DNA from: an uncultured Alphaproteobacteria bacterium
GTDB lineage: Bacteria > Pseudomonadota > Alphaproteobacteria > CAAHEQ01 > UBA3637
NCBI GenBank assembly: GCA_934203105.1
Contig: CAKPYQ010000003.1
Span: 1-64,000 of the forward strand
DNA length: 64,000 nucleotides
Direction of reading: 5' to 3'
In this document: in pieces, positions 7,254 to 16,841 of the stretch
Position numbering within the stretch: the first letter of the stretch is position 1
How the letters are laid out: the number at the start of each line of letters is the position of its first letter
The notes under the pieces: generated by a model
Databases searched by the model: none
What the model saw: only the letters and a program-made list of their open reading frames with translations
Told to the model about the DNA's origin: nothing
Translations under genes and position numbers: made by a program

Positions 7254-9020
7254 TTATTTTAATTGGCTTTGGTAAAGCGACGCATAAATCGAATTGGGCG
7301 TATTGACTAATTCTTCATGAGTTCCGATCTCTGCCAATTCTCCATGATTGATGACGACAATTTTATCCGCATTTTTGACCGTCGATAAACGGTGCGCGAT
7401 AATAAACACAGTTCTGTCGGCCATTAAATTATAAATGGCTTGTTGTACAATGCTTTCGGATTTGTTGTCCAATGCGGAAGTGGCTTCGTCCAACACGACA
7501 ATCGGTGCGTTTTTAATGAACGCCCGCGCGATGGCAACGCGTTGCTTTTGTCCGCCTGATAAAGTCGTTCCTCGCTCGCCGATCAACGTATCCAAGCCTA
7601 ATTCCAAAGATCCGATAAACTCGTCCAAGCACGCATTTTTAACCGCTTCGGCGATTTGTTGTTCGTTTGCCGATTCGTTGCCCAGCAGGATATTTTCCCT
7701 GATTGTGCCGCCGAATAAGATGTTATCTTGGAAAACAAAAGCGATTTTATCACGCAGCGAATCCAATTCCAAGTCGCGAATATCTACGCCGTCGATTTGT
7801 ATCGAACCGCTGTTTAAATCATAAAAGCGCGGCAGCAAGCTGACTAAAGTCGATTTTCCACCGCCCGAATTGCCCACCAAAGCAATGGTTTGTCCTTTTT
7901 GTACGTCCAAGTTGATGTGCTTTAATACGGGTTTGTTCGGCTCGTACTCAAAGCAAACATCATTAAAACGAATGTCGTGCTCAATGCCTTTTAACGGGAT
8001 CGCATTTTCGTTGTTATGAATGCGGGGTGTTTCTTCCAAAATCTCAAAGATACGCTCCATCGCCATAAAGGAGTATTGAACGTTGGTAAAGTTTGTTCCG
8101 ATTGATTTGATCGGGTGATATAGCATTAACAACGCCGTAATAAAGGAAACGAATCCGCCGGGGGTCAGTTGTCCTTCGGCGATTAAATAACTGCCCAGCC
8201 AAATCACACCGGCAATTCCCAAAGAAATAATAAAGTGCATCATCGGCGTTAACAGGCCGGTCTTTTTGGTCATTTTCATACCGATTTTAAAGATTTGTCG
8301 CAAAGTTTCTTTAAAACGTGCGTCTTGATAATCGTATAAATTAAATGATGAAACAACGCGGTTTCCGCTGAATGCTTCGTTATAGTGTGTCATAATAGCG
8401 GCGTTTGAAAAAACGCTTTTGTCCATCAGGGCTTTGATTTTGCGGCGCACGGTCGATAACGGATAGAGCGCGCCGAACAAAACAATCAATGCGATAATGG
8501 ATAATTGCCACGAATTCCAAAATAAAACAGCAATCAATGAAATAGATGAAAAAATTCGTGTCGTAAACATTTTTAAGTTGGATAATAATCCAGAGCAAGC
8601 CAATTCGGCATCGGTATTAAAGCGCAACAAGATATTACCCGACGAATTGTGATCAAAAAAAGCCGGATCGCAACGCATCATCTTTCTGAACAATGAGTGC
8701 TTTAAATCCATCGTGATTTTGTTGCCGACCCATGTATTTAAATAAGTGGCGGCATAGTTCAGTAAGCTTTGAGCCAAGCTGAACACCACAATCAACGCCG
8801 GAATTAAAGACGTTGATCTGACGGTTTTTTCAATCATTACCGTGTCCATATAGGGCTTTAACACCCACGCGATAACGGCGTCCATAGATCCGATCGGCAA
8901 TGTGATCAGCACGGCCAACAAAGCGCGCCCCCAATACGGACGAACGTACGGATATATTTTACGATAGTTTTGTACAAAGTTTAAACTTTTAATTTTATCA
9001 CGAATAGTTTTAAAAAACAT
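7254..9020 (-). CDS. msbA: MsbA-like lipid/ABC exporter (fused TM and ATPase domains)
   Basis: Half-size ABC exporter of 588 residues: a six-helix transmembrane domain (about residues 20-320) fused to an ATPase domain. Motifs are complete: Walker A GNSGGGKST, Q-loop FVFQDN, signature LSGGQKQR, Walker B IVVLDEATSALD, and H-loop AHRLST. The overall pattern fits the MsbA/lipid A flippase group, which moves core-lipid A across the inner membrane using ATP, and the heptose genes nearby are consistent with that. Other exporter subfamilies (peptide or drug) share these motifs, so the substrate is inferred. The gene is monocistronic or paired with the autotransporter downstream. Confidence 0.85.
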   Translation of the reverse strand: MFFKTIRDKIKSLNFVQNYRKIYPYVRPYWGRALLAVLITLPIGSMDAVIAWVLKPYMDTVMIEKTVRSTSLIPALIVVFSLAQSLLNYAATYLNTWVGNKITMDLKHSLFRKMMRCDPAFFDHNSSGNILLRFNTDAELACSGLLSNLKMFTTRIFSSISLIAVLFWNSWQLSIIALIVLFGALYPLSTVRRKIKALMDKSVFSNAAIMTHYNEAFSGNRVVSSFNLYDYQDARFKETLRQIFKIGMKMTKKTGLLTPMMHFIISLGIAGVIWLGSYLIAEGQLTPGGFVSFITALLMLYHPIKSIGTNFTNVQYSFMAMERIFEILEETPRIHNNENAIPLKGIEHDIRFNDVCFEYEPNKPVLKHINLDVQKGQTIALVGNSGGGKSTLVSLLPRFYDLNSGSIQIDGVDIRDLELDSLRDKIAFVFQDNILFGGTIRENILLGNESANEQQIAEAVKNACLDEFIGSLELGLDTLIGERGTTLSGGQKQRVAIARAFIKNAPIVVLDEATSALDNKSESIVQQAIYNLMADRTVFIIAHRLSTVKNADKIVVINHGELAEIGTHEELVNTPNSIYASLYQSQLK

Positions 9021-9094
9021 TTACTTACTTTCTCTTGCGCTTATTTGTAACAAAAGCGCAGTATAATGAATTATCAAAAGCTTGTCAATCGGTT

Positions 9095-9295
9095 TTAATA
9101 ATGTGGCGGCGGGGTTTCTTCGCTTAACGGTTTGACGTTGCCGCCGATGGTCTCTTTTAAAGCTTTATTTTCGCGCGCCAGCCTTTCAATGATGCGCGAT
9201 TGACGAATGCATTCGGTATTTAATTCTTCAACCGTGCGTTCGATGTCGGACAAAGCTCTTTCAATTTCGGTTAAGCGTTCATCTAAATCAGTCAT
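9095..9295 (-). CDS. slyX: SlyX family protein
   Basis: A 66-residue protein, predicted mostly coiled coil, with the acidic heptad start TDLDERLTEIERALSDIE and the family's characteristic tail ending in PPPHY. SlyX proteins are small, widespread in proteobacteria, and of unknown function. It is expressed on the minus strand, divergent from proS, with a GGAGAAAA ribosome site. Confidence 0.85.
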   Translation of the reverse strand: MTDLDERLTEIERALSDIERTVEELNTECIRQSRIIERLARENKALKETIGGNVKPLSEETPPPHY

Positions 9296-9355
9296 AATTT
9301 TTCTCCTTGTGAAAATAAAATAGCGGTGAAAATGAAAAAAATCAACAATTTTTGC

Positions 9356-9384
9356 TTGAAATTGCTTAAAAAGTTTTGTATGCT
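9356..9384 (+). promoter_or_regulatory. Promoter for proS
   Basis: TTGAAA (9356-9361), 17-base spacer, TATGCT (9379-9384). The stretch TTTTTGCTTGAAATTG around the -35 box is repeated almost exactly upstream of plsY. Confidence 0.65.
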
Positions 9385-9419
9385 ACAATCCTTATATTTA
9401 TAAAGAAAGGATTTTTATT

Positions 9420-11138
9420 ATGAGAAACAGTAAGCTAATCGGCAAACGTTATAAGGAAAAACCGGCAGAAGCGCAAATCATCAGTCATATTTATTTGTTG
9501 CGCGGAGCTTATATCCGACCCGTGGCAAACGGGATTTATACTTTATTGCCGCCGGCTTTTCGTGTGACTCAAAAAATCGAAAACATCATTCGTGAAGAAA
9601 TGAACAAAATTGAAGGTCAGGAAGTTAAAATGCCGGTTGTGTTGCCGCGTGAATTGTGGGACGAAACCGGCCGTTATGATTCGGTCAAAGACGAATTGTT
9701 GCGTTTTTCCGATCGAAACAACCACGGTATGTTGTTGGCTATGACGCACGAAGAAGCTGTTGTTGCGTTGGCCAGAACTGAAATGACCAGCTATAAAGAC
9801 TATCCGTTTATGCTTTATCAGATTCAAACAAAATATCGTGATGAAGCGCGTTCGCGTGGCGGCCTGATTCGTGTGCGTGAGTTTACAATGAAAGATGCGT
9901 ATTCTTTCCACAGAACGCAAGAAGATTTGGAAAAATACTACGATCGTTGTGCTGTGGCTTATCACAACATTTATGCGCGTTGCGGTGTGCCGGAAGTGGT
10001 GGCTATCGAAGGTGATAACGGTATTTTCGGCGGTAAAGTTTCGCACGAATATGATTTAATTTGTGATGCCGGCGAAGACAAGATTGCTAAATGCAGCCAA
10101 TGCAATTATGTTGCCAACGAAGAAGTTGCAACGTCCGGACAATTACATTATTCGAACGAGGAAGCAAAGCCTTTGCAAGAAGTGCATACGCCGAACACAA
10201 AAACAATTGAAGATGTTTGTGCTTTGTTGAACTTAAAGCCTGAACAAACGGCTAAAATGGTATTTTATGTTACTGCGTCGGGCAAAGTCGTTGCTGTGAC
10301 TATTCGCGGCGACATCGAAGTCAATGAATGCAAGTTGCAAAAAGTGTTAAAAGAAGAGTTTATGTTCGCAAACGATGAACAAATTGCCTCGATCGGTGCC
10401 GTCCCCGGTTTTGCCTGCGGGATCGGTTTGCACGATTGCGTTCAAGTTGTGGATAAATCGGTTGCTCATACGCCGAATTTGCTGTGCGGTGCGAACAAAG
10501 AAAATTATCACTTATATAACTTTAACTTATCGCGCGATGTGCCGGATGCGATTGTGACGGATATTGCTCAGGTGCAAGAAGGTGAACGTTGTCCCAAATG
10601 CGGTGCGCCGATTAAATTGGTGCGCGGTATTGAAGTGGGTAACATTTTCCAATTGGGAACACGCTATTCCGAAGCAATGCATATGACGTATACGGATGAA
10701 AACGGAGTCGAACAAACGCCGATTATGGGTTGTTACGGTATCGGTGTCGGCCGCTTGCTTGCGTCAGTTATCGAAGCACGGCACGATAATTATGGACCTG
10801 TTTGGCCTTTGTCGATTGCGCCGTGGCAAGTCCAATTAAACGCTTTGCAAATGGACAAAGACGGTGTGCATGATGTGGCCGAAAAATTGTATGACGAATT
10901 ACAAAAAGCCGGTGTTGAAGTCTTGTACGATGACAGAAATTTAGGTGCAGGGCCTCAATTTGCCGAAGCGGACTTGATGGGATTGCCGTTGCGTTTGATC
11001 GTGGCGCCCAAAGCGTTGGCCGGCGGAAATGTCGAATACAAAGTGCGTGGCACGGATGAAAAAGGTTTGATTCCTTTGGATCAAGTTGTGGACTTTGTTC
11101 AAAATTGGATCAGTCAAGAGATGAAAAAATATCAATAA
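9420..11138 (+). CDS. proS: Prolyl-tRNA synthetase (long bacterial type with editing domain)
   Basis: Class II synthetase of 572 residues charging tRNA-Pro. Motif 2 (YRDEARSRGGLIRVREFTMKDAY) and motif 3 (GCYGIGVGRLLAS) are present, with the C-terminal anticodon-binding domain from about residue 475. Between motifs 2 and 3 lies a ~180-residue YbaK-like insertion (about 225-400) containing KMVFYV, VVAVTIRGDIEVNE and CGIGLHDC, which edits mischarged Ala-tRNA-Pro. Length matches the 572-residue E. coli enzyme. Most alphaproteobacterial ProRS are short (about 440 residues) and lack this insertion, so the long form here is notable. Own promoter and terminator. Confidence 0.95.
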   Translation: MRNSKLIGKRYKEKPAEAQIISHIYLLRGAYIRPVANGIYTLLPPAFRVTQKIENIIREEMNKIEGQEVKMPVVLPRELWDETGRYDSVKDELLRFSDRNNHGMLLAMTHEEAVVALARTEMTSYKDYPFMLYQIQTKYRDEARSRGGLIRVREFTMKDAYSFHRTQEDLEKYYDRCAVAYHNIYARCGVPEVVAIEGDNGIFGGKVSHEYDLICDAGEDKIAKCSQCNYVANEEVATSGQLHYSNEEAKPLQEVHTPNTKTIEDVCALLNLKPEQTAKMVFYVTASGKVVAVTIRGDIEVNECKLQKVLKEEFMFANDEQIASIGAVPGFACGIGLHDCVQVVDKSVAHTPNLLCGANKENYHLYNFNLSRDVPDAIVTDIAQVQEGERCPKCGAPIKLVRGIEVGNIFQLGTRYSEAMHMTYTDENGVEQTPIMGCYGIGVGRLLASVIEARHDNYGPVWPLSIAPWQVQLNALQMDKDGVHDVAEKLYDELQKAGVEVLYDDRNLGAGPQFAEADLMGLPLRLIVAPKALAGGNVEYKVRGTDEKGLIPLDQVVDFVQNWISQEMKKYQ

Positions 11139-11141
11139 ATT

Positions 11142-11168
11142 AAAGGGGAGTGTTAAACTCCCCTTTTT
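11142..11168 (+). terminator. Rho-independent terminator of proS
   Basis: AAAGGGGAGT and ACTCCCCTTT form a 10-bp stem with a 5-base loop, followed by T residues, three bases after the proS stop. Confidence 0.9.
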
Positions 11169-11200
11169 GATAAGGCGGGCAGAAAAAGAAAAATTTTTGC

Positions 11201-11229
11201 TTGAAATTGATTTTAAAGTTATGTATAAC
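11201..11229 (+). promoter_or_regulatory. Promoter for plsY-dprA-topA
   Basis: TTGAAA (11201-11206), 17-base spacer, TATAAC (11224-11229), 35 bases before the plsY start. It shares the extended TTTTTGCTTGAAATTG sequence with the proS promoter. Confidence 0.65.
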
Positions 11230-11263
11230 CGTATCAAATCATCAAAAATAAAGGGATAAAAAA

Positions 11264-11869
11264 ATGGATTATTTAATCAGTGTTCTTTTGGGTTACTTTT
11301 TGGGTTCTGTCCCATTTGGTTTGGTTTTGTGCTATTTGTCCGGTTTTGGTGATATTCGCAAATCGGGTTCGGGCAATATCGGTACGACAAATGTATTGCG
11401 GGTGACAAAACGCAAAGATTTGACTTTGTTGACATTGATTTTGGACGCAGGTAAAGCGGGGTTTGCTGCTTTGTTTGCCGGTTGGATTTTTTCAAATCCT
11501 TTGGCGGGGTTGGCCGCCGGTTTTGCCGGTGTTATCGGACATAATTTCCCAATATGGTTGAACTTTAAAGGTGGCAAAGGTGTCGCATCAACTTTGGGTA
11601 TGATGTTGGCAACTTTCCCGTATGTCGGCGTGCTTGCGTGTTTGACGTGGGTTTTTATGGCGCTTGTCTTTAAATATTCATCGCTGTCGGCGTTGACGGC
11701 TTTGACTTTATCGCCGTTTTATGCCTATGCTTTGGGTGGCGAAAGTGCAGCCGCTTATGTCTTGGCATTTGCGTTTTTAGCATTGCTGTCGATGGTGCGC
11801 CATCGTGCCAATATTGAACGGTTGCTTTCGGGTGAGGAAACAAAAATTAATTTTAAGAAGAAAAAATAA
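11264..11869 (+). CDS. plsY: Glycerol-3-phosphate acyltransferase PlsY
   Basis: Integral membrane acyltransferase of 201 residues that makes lysophosphatidate from acyl-phosphate and glycerol 3-phosphate. The three family motifs are visible: GSVPFGL, GSGNIGTTNVLR, and NFKGGKGVAS. Several hydrophobic helices span the protein. Its TAA overlaps the dprA start by one base (TAATG), and topA follows, making a plsY-dprA-topA operon. Confidence 0.95.
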   Translation: MDYLISVLLGYFLGSVPFGLVLCYLSGFGDIRKSGSGNIGTTNVLRVTKRKDLTLLTLILDAGKAGFAALFAGWIFSNPLAGLAAGFAGVIGHNFPIWLNFKGGKGVASTLGMMLATFPYVGVLACLTWVFMALVFKYSSLSALTALTLSPFYAYALGGESAAAYVLAFAFLALLSMVRHRANIERLLSGEETKINFKKKK

Positions 11870-13053
11870 TGCAATTAAGAAAGCTTTCCAGTCAAGAGAA
11901 AATAGCATGGTTGCGTTTGATACGCAGCGAAAACATCGGTGCTGCGACTTTTGAAAACTTGATGAAGTTTTATGAAAAGCCCTCCGACGCTTTGGCGGCG
12001 TTGCCGGATTGGGCAAAGCGTGGCGGAAAATCGCGCCCTGTGCATTTATGTTCCGCAAAGGCGGCAGAAGAAGAAATGCAGAGCATTGAAAAGCTGGGCG
12101 GGCATTTAAGTTGTTCTTGTGATGAAGATTATCCGCATTTGTTGCGGGGCATTAAAAATCCGCCGCCGGTTTTGACAATGTTGGGTGCGCGTTCGGTTTT
12201 AAAAGCTTCCTCCGTGGCTTTTGTCGGTGCACGCAATGCGTCTTTGAACGGTAAGAATTTGACGCGGCAAATGGCTTTTGATTGTGTGCAAGCCGGTGTA
12301 ACAGTCACTTCCGGTATGGCGTTGGGCATTGACGGCGCTGCGCACGAAGGCGCTTTGTCGTCAAAGAATCCGAATGCGGGGACGATAGCGGTTTTGGGCT
12401 GTGGCGTTGATGTTATTTATCCGCCGGAGCATAAAAATTTGTATGATGAGATAAAAGAACGCGGCTTGATTGTTTCTGAATTTGCTTTAAAAATGCGCCC
12501 GACGGCGTCCAATTTTCCACGCCGTAATCGTTTGATTTCTGGTTTGTCCGTCGGTACTTTGGTTGTCGAGGCAAAAGAAAATTCCGGATCACTGATTACG
12601 GCCGAATTTGCCAAAGAACAAGGGCGTTTGGTGATGGCTGTTCCGGGCTCTCCTATGGACGATCGCAGCGCTGTGCCGAATGCGTTGATTAAATCCGGTG
12701 CGGTTATGGTGCAAAACAGTGCGGATATTTTGTCGGCTCTTCGGCAACAGGAAAACAAGCAAGACACATTCTTTTTGCATGAAAATACGCAACAGATGTC
12801 TTTTTACCATTTACCCCCCGACAACGAAGTTGATTTGGCTCGGCCGCGCGTGTTATCGGCTTTGTCGACGACGCCGTTGTCGGAAGACGAATTGACACGT
12901 CAATTGGATTTGCCTCCGGCAATCGTCAGCGTTGTTTTGTTAGAGTTAGAATTGGCCGGTCGTATTGAGCGGCATTCTTTGGGTCGCGTTTCTTTGTTGT
13001 ATAATAATGCATCGGACAGCTTGTTCGAACAATCGGATTTTATGGAAGATTAA
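11869..13053 (+). CDS. dprA: DNA processing protein DprA
   Basis: A 394-residue DprA/Smf protein that loads RecA on incoming single-stranded DNA during natural transformation. The Rossmann-like core has VAFVGARNAS, SGMALGIDGAAHEGAL and GTIAVLGCGVDVIYPPEH, all family hallmarks. An N-terminal SAM-like region (residues 1-80) and a C-terminal winged helix (about 320-385) are present, so it is full length. It lies between plsY and topA, as in many alphaproteobacteria. Confidence 0.95.
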   Translation: MQLRKLSSQEKIAWLRLIRSENIGAATFENLMKFYEKPSDALAALPDWAKRGGKSRPVHLCSAKAAEEEMQSIEKLGGHLSCSCDEDYPHLLRGIKNPPPVLTMLGARSVLKASSVAFVGARNASLNGKNLTRQMAFDCVQAGVTVTSGMALGIDGAAHEGALSSKNPNAGTIAVLGCGVDVIYPPEHKNLYDEIKERGLIVSEFALKMRPTASNFPRRNRLISGLSVGTLVVEAKENSGSLITAEFAKEQGRLVMAVPGSPMDDRSAVPNALIKSGAVMVQNSADILSALRQQENKQDTFFLHENTQQMSFYHLPPDNEVDLARPRVLSALSTTPLSEDELTRQLDLPPAIVSVVLLELELAGRIERHSLGRVSLLYNNASDSLFEQSDFMED

Positions 13054-13065
13054 AAAGGTGAACAG

Positions 13066-15555
13066 ATGAAGTTAGTAATTGTAGAATCTCCGGCAAAAGC
13101 CAAAACGATTAACAAGTATTTGGGAAAAGATTATCAGGTGTTGGCCAGCTTTGGCCATATCCGCGATTTGCCGGCAAAGGACGGGTCTGTTTTACCGGAC
13201 AAAGATTTTGCAATGAGTTGGGCGGTTGATGCAAAAGGCGAAAAGCATGTAAAAGATATTATTGCGGCATTGAACAGGGCTGATGAAGTTTATCTTGCCT
13301 CCGACCCGGATAGAGAAGGGGAAGCGATCGCTTGGCATATAGTTCAGGAATTAACACGGCGCAAAAAATTAAATGTGCCGTATCATCGCGTGGTTTTTAA
13401 TGAAATCACCAAAACGGCGGTTACCGAGGCGATGAAAAATCCGCGTGATATCGATATGGATTTGGTCAATGCGTATTTGGCACGTCGGGCTTTGGATTAT
13501 TTGGTGGGCTTTACCTTGTCGCCGGTTTTATGGCGCAAATTGCCGGGCAGCAAATCCGCCGGCCGCGTGCAATCGGTTGCTTTACGTTTGGTGTGCGAGC
13601 GCGAAAGTGAAATAGAGGCTTTTAAACCGCAAGAATATTGGACTTTGTCGGCGCAAATGCAAACGCAGAGCAAGGAAGATTTTAAAGCCTCCTTAACCCA
13701 AGCCGACGGCAAAAAATTGGATAAGTTTGCTCTTGGTAACGAAGGGACTGCCGCAGCGATTAAGGCGCGCGTTTTAAACAGTACTTTCCATGTCGGCGAC
13801 ATCGAAAAAAAGCAAGCAAAGCGCAATCCGGCACCGGCATTTACGACATCGACTTTGCAACAGGAAGCATCGCGCAAGTTGGGCTTTGCCGCCAAGCGCA
13901 CGATGAAGTTGGCGCAAGAGCTATACGAAGGCGTTGAAATTAACGGCGAGCGTGTCGGTTTGATTACTTATATGCGTACTGACGGTGTGGCTTTGGCGCA
14001 AGAAGCGGTTGCGGCAATGCGCGAGTTTATCGAAAAAGAGTATGGAAAAGATTATTTGCCACCCAGCCCGCGCATTTATAAAAACAAAGTCAAAAATGCA
14101 CAAGAAGCGCATGAGGCTATTCGTCCGACCAACATCAATCGCACGCCGGAAAAGGTCGCCGCCTTTTTGGACAAAGATCATTTGCGTTTGTATGAATTGG
14201 TTTGGAAACGTGCTTTGGCGTGCCAAATGGCTAGCGCTTTGTTGGACAAAGTCGCGGTCGATATTCCGAGTGCCGACGGTTCGTTGGTTTTGCATGCGAC
14301 CGGTCAAACAATTGCTTTTGCCGGATTTATCAAAGTATATAAAGAAGACGTCGATGATGAAAAAGAAGAAGAAGAAGGCGGCTTATTGCCTTTGATGAAT
14401 CGGGGCGATGCGCTGGATTTAACGGACGTTAAAACGGAACAGCATTTTACAGAACCGCCTCCGCGTTATTCGGAAGCCAGCTTAGTTAAGAAAATGGAAG
14501 AGTTGGGCATTGGTCGGCCGTCCACATACGCATCGATTTTGTCGGTGTTGCAGGATCGTCAGTATGTTGTTTTGAACAAGAAACGCTTTGTGCCGGAAGA
14601 TCGCGGCCGTGTTGTGACGGCATTTTTGGAAAATTATTTTAACCGTTATGTACAATATGATTTTACGGCAAAGTTGGAAAGCTTATTAGACGACATTACG
14701 TCGGGCGAGGCCGAATGGAAAAAAGTTTTGGCTGATTTTTGGCGGGACTTTTACGCGACGGTGCAACAAGTATCGCCGTTTAAAACGTCGGAAGTTTTGC
14801 AAAAAGTCGATGAGGCTTTGGAAAAGCATTTGTTCCCCACTCCCGAAAGCCGAGTTTGCCCCGAATGCGGCAAAGGCACTTTGTCTTTGAAAGTCGGGCG
14901 CTTTGGTGCCTTCATCGGCTGTTCAAATTATCCGGAATGTAAGTTTACGCGTCAATTTTCCAGTGCGGTTGTTGATGAAGACGGAGAGCAAAAAGCCGAA
15001 GTCGAAATCATCGAAGATACGACTCGTACTTTGGGTAAAGATGGGGCAGGACAAAATGTGCTGGTTAAAAAAGGCCCTTACGGGTGGTATGCGCAGTTGG
15101 GCGATGGAAAAGATGCCAAGCGGGTTTCTTTGCCGAAATCGTGGAATGCGCAGGAAGTGACTTTGGAACAGGCCGAAGCTTTGTTGTCGTTGCCGCGTCA
15201 GCTTGGTTCAGATCCGAAAACCGGAGAGCCGATCGAGGCTTCTATCGGTCGATTCGGGCCTTATGTCAAGCGGGGTAAAACTTTCCAATCTTTGAGCGCG
15301 TCCGACGACGTGTTGACGGTTGATTTGCAACGGGCTTTGGTGTTGCTTGAAAACGGCAAGTCCAAGTCAAAAGATGAAGGTATTTCTTTGGGGGATTATA
15401 AAGAAGCGCCGGTTATGTGGATTGTGGGGCGCTATGGTCCGTACTTGAAGTGGAACAAGCAAAATATCGCGTTGCCTAAAGAATTAAAGGGATTGGATAC
15501 AAAACCGACTTTGGCGCAAGCGATTGATTTAATCGAAGAAAAAAATAAAAAATAA
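13066..15555 (+). CDS. topA: DNA topoisomerase I
   Basis: Type IA topoisomerase of 829 residues relaxing negative supercoils. The Toprim domain begins KLVIVESPAKAKTINKYLG and includes ASDPDREGEAIAWH; the catalytic Tyr is in LITYMRTDG at about residue 304. The C-terminal part holds one clear C4 zinc finger (CPECGKGTLSLKVGRFGAFIGCSNYPEC type) and several Topo_C repeats with GRFGPYVK and GRYGPYLK motifs. Length and layout are normal for alphaproteobacteria. It is the last gene of the plsY-dprA-topA unit. Confidence 0.96.
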   Translation: MKLVIVESPAKAKTINKYLGKDYQVLASFGHIRDLPAKDGSVLPDKDFAMSWAVDAKGEKHVKDIIAALNRADEVYLASDPDREGEAIAWHIVQELTRRKKLNVPYHRVVFNEITKTAVTEAMKNPRDIDMDLVNAYLARRALDYLVGFTLSPVLWRKLPGSKSAGRVQSVALRLVCERESEIEAFKPQEYWTLSAQMQTQSKEDFKASLTQADGKKLDKFALGNEGTAAAIKARVLNSTFHVGDIEKKQAKRNPAPAFTTSTLQQEASRKLGFAAKRTMKLAQELYEGVEINGERVGLITYMRTDGVALAQEAVAAMREFIEKEYGKDYLPPSPRIYKNKVKNAQEAHEAIRPTNINRTPEKVAAFLDKDHLRLYELVWKRALACQMASALLDKVAVDIPSADGSLVLHATGQTIAFAGFIKVYKEDVDDEKEEEEGGLLPLMNRGDALDLTDVKTEQHFTEPPPRYSEASLVKKMEELGIGRPSTYASILSVLQDRQYVVLNKKRFVPEDRGRVVTAFLENYFNRYVQYDFTAKLESLLDDITSGEAEWKKVLADFWRDFYATVQQVSPFKTSEVLQKVDEALEKHLFPTPESRVCPECGKGTLSLKVGRFGAFIGCSNYPECKFTRQFSSAVVDEDGEQKAEVEIIEDTTRTLGKDGAGQNVLVKKGPYGWYAQLGDGKDAKRVSLPKSWNAQEVTLEQAEALLSLPRQLGSDPKTGEPIEASIGRFGPYVKRGKTFQSLSASDDVLTVDLQRALVLLENGKSKSKDEGISLGDYKEAPVMWIVGRYGPYLKWNKQNIALPKELKGLDTKPTLAQAIDLIEEKNKK

Positions 15556-15636
15556 AAATTATATTTTTTTACTAGCCAAATACATTAAAAAAGGTTATAA
15601 AGACGTTACAAATTTAAATAAAATAGAGGAAATGAA

Positions 15637-16731
15637 ATGGAAAAAACAAAACGAATTGGTGTCTTAACAAGCGGGGGCGATTGCTCTGGTTTAAATACGG
15701 CTATTTGGGGCGTGACTTTTGCGGCGATTTCGCGCGGTTGGGAAGTGTTTGGCATTGAAAACGCGACGGACGGTTTGATTGTACGCCCGATGCGGTACAG
15801 ACAATTACAACTGACGGATTTTGATTTTCCGGTTGCGCGCTTGGGCGGTACGATGTTAGGGACAAACAATTCGGGCAATCCGAATGTTTTACGTCGTGCG
15901 GACGGTACGATCGAAGAATTGACAAACGAACAAATTATTGAACGTTTCCGTGACGGTGTTAATGAATTGGGCTTGGACGCTTTGATTGTGATCGGCGGTG
16001 ACGGGAGCATGGCTATTGTCAGCAAGTATTGCCAACAAGCGGGCGTAAAAATGATCGGCATTCCCAAAACAATCGACAATGACGCACCGGCAACGGACGA
16101 AGCAATCGGCTTTGCCTCAGCCCGAAACATTGTGATGGACGCTTTGGATAAGTTGGATACAACGGCCAATTCGCACGAACGTGTGATGATTTTGGAAGTT
16201 ATGGGACGCGGAGCAGGGCATTTGGCTTTGGAAGGAGCTATTGCGGGAATGGCGGATATTTGCTTGATTCCGGAGATTCCGTATACTTACGAAGGTGTTG
16301 TCGAAAAGTTGCGTTCTTTGCGTAAAAGCGGTCGCAAGCACGCTTTGATGGTGATTGCCGAGGGCATTAAAAATCCGGAAGGAAAACATGTATTTGCTTC
16401 GAACGGTCGCACATTCAACGGTGTTTCGAATTACTTTGTTGAACGTTTGTCACAAGAGCCGGATAATTTCAATATTCGCTCGACTATTTTGGGTCACGTT
16501 CAACGCGGAGGCAATCCGGTTGCGCAAGATCGCATTTTGGCATCATCTTTTGCGGTTCACGCGATTGATTTGTTGGAAGAAGGTTTAACAAATCGTGTCG
16601 TCGTTTGCCGAGAAGGAAAAGTGTCTGATATGTTGTTGGACGATGTATTGAAAATCGCTCATACCCCTGTTGATCCGAACGGGCAAATGGTTCATACCGC
16701 TCGTGGTTTAGGTATGTATGTGGGCGAATAA
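15637..16731 (+). CDS. pfkA: 6-phosphofructokinase (group III-like)
   Basis: PFK-fold enzyme of 364 residues phosphorylating fructose 6-phosphate. It has GVLTSGGDCSGLN at the N-terminus, GGDGSM at about 120-125, PKTIDND at 143-149 and the sugar-binding MGRGAGHLA. The residue after the GGD aspartate is Gly (Gly123), as in ATP enzymes, while the loop has Lys144 (PKTIDND), which ATP enzymes such as E. coli PfkA replace with Gly. This Gly/Lys pair is typical of group III enzymes, many of which use ATP; PPi enzymes usually have Asp/Lys. ATP use is therefore inferred, not certain. Many alphaproteobacteria lack PFK, so glycolysis through this step fits a fermenter. Confidence 0.88.
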   Translation: MEKTKRIGVLTSGGDCSGLNTAIWGVTFAAISRGWEVFGIENATDGLIVRPMRYRQLQLTDFDFPVARLGGTMLGTNNSGNPNVLRRADGTIEELTNEQIIERFRDGVNELGLDALIVIGGDGSMAIVSKYCQQAGVKMIGIPKTIDNDAPATDEAIGFASARNIVMDALDKLDTTANSHERVMILEVMGRGAGHLALEGAIAGMADICLIPEIPYTYEGVVEKLRSLRKSGRKHALMVIAEGIKNPEGKHVFASNGRTFNGVSNYFVERLSQEPDNFNIRSTILGHVQRGGNPVAQDRILASSFAVHAIDLLEEGLTNRVVVCREGKVSDMLLDDVLKIAHTPVDPNGQMVHTARGLGMYVGE

Positions 16732-16781
16732 AATAATATTTATGTAAATCAACATATTATTTGTTTTATTGATAAACGGTA

Positions 16782-16810
16782 TTGATTTTTGATAAAAGTT
16801 GATCTATACT
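16782..16810 (+). promoter_or_regulatory. Promoter for the YdcH-like gene
   Basis: TTGATT (16782-16787), 17-base spacer, TATACT (16805-16810), 31 bases before the start codon. Confidence 0.6.
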
Positions 16811-16841
16811 ATATTATGGTGTTAATGAAAGGGAGTTTAAA

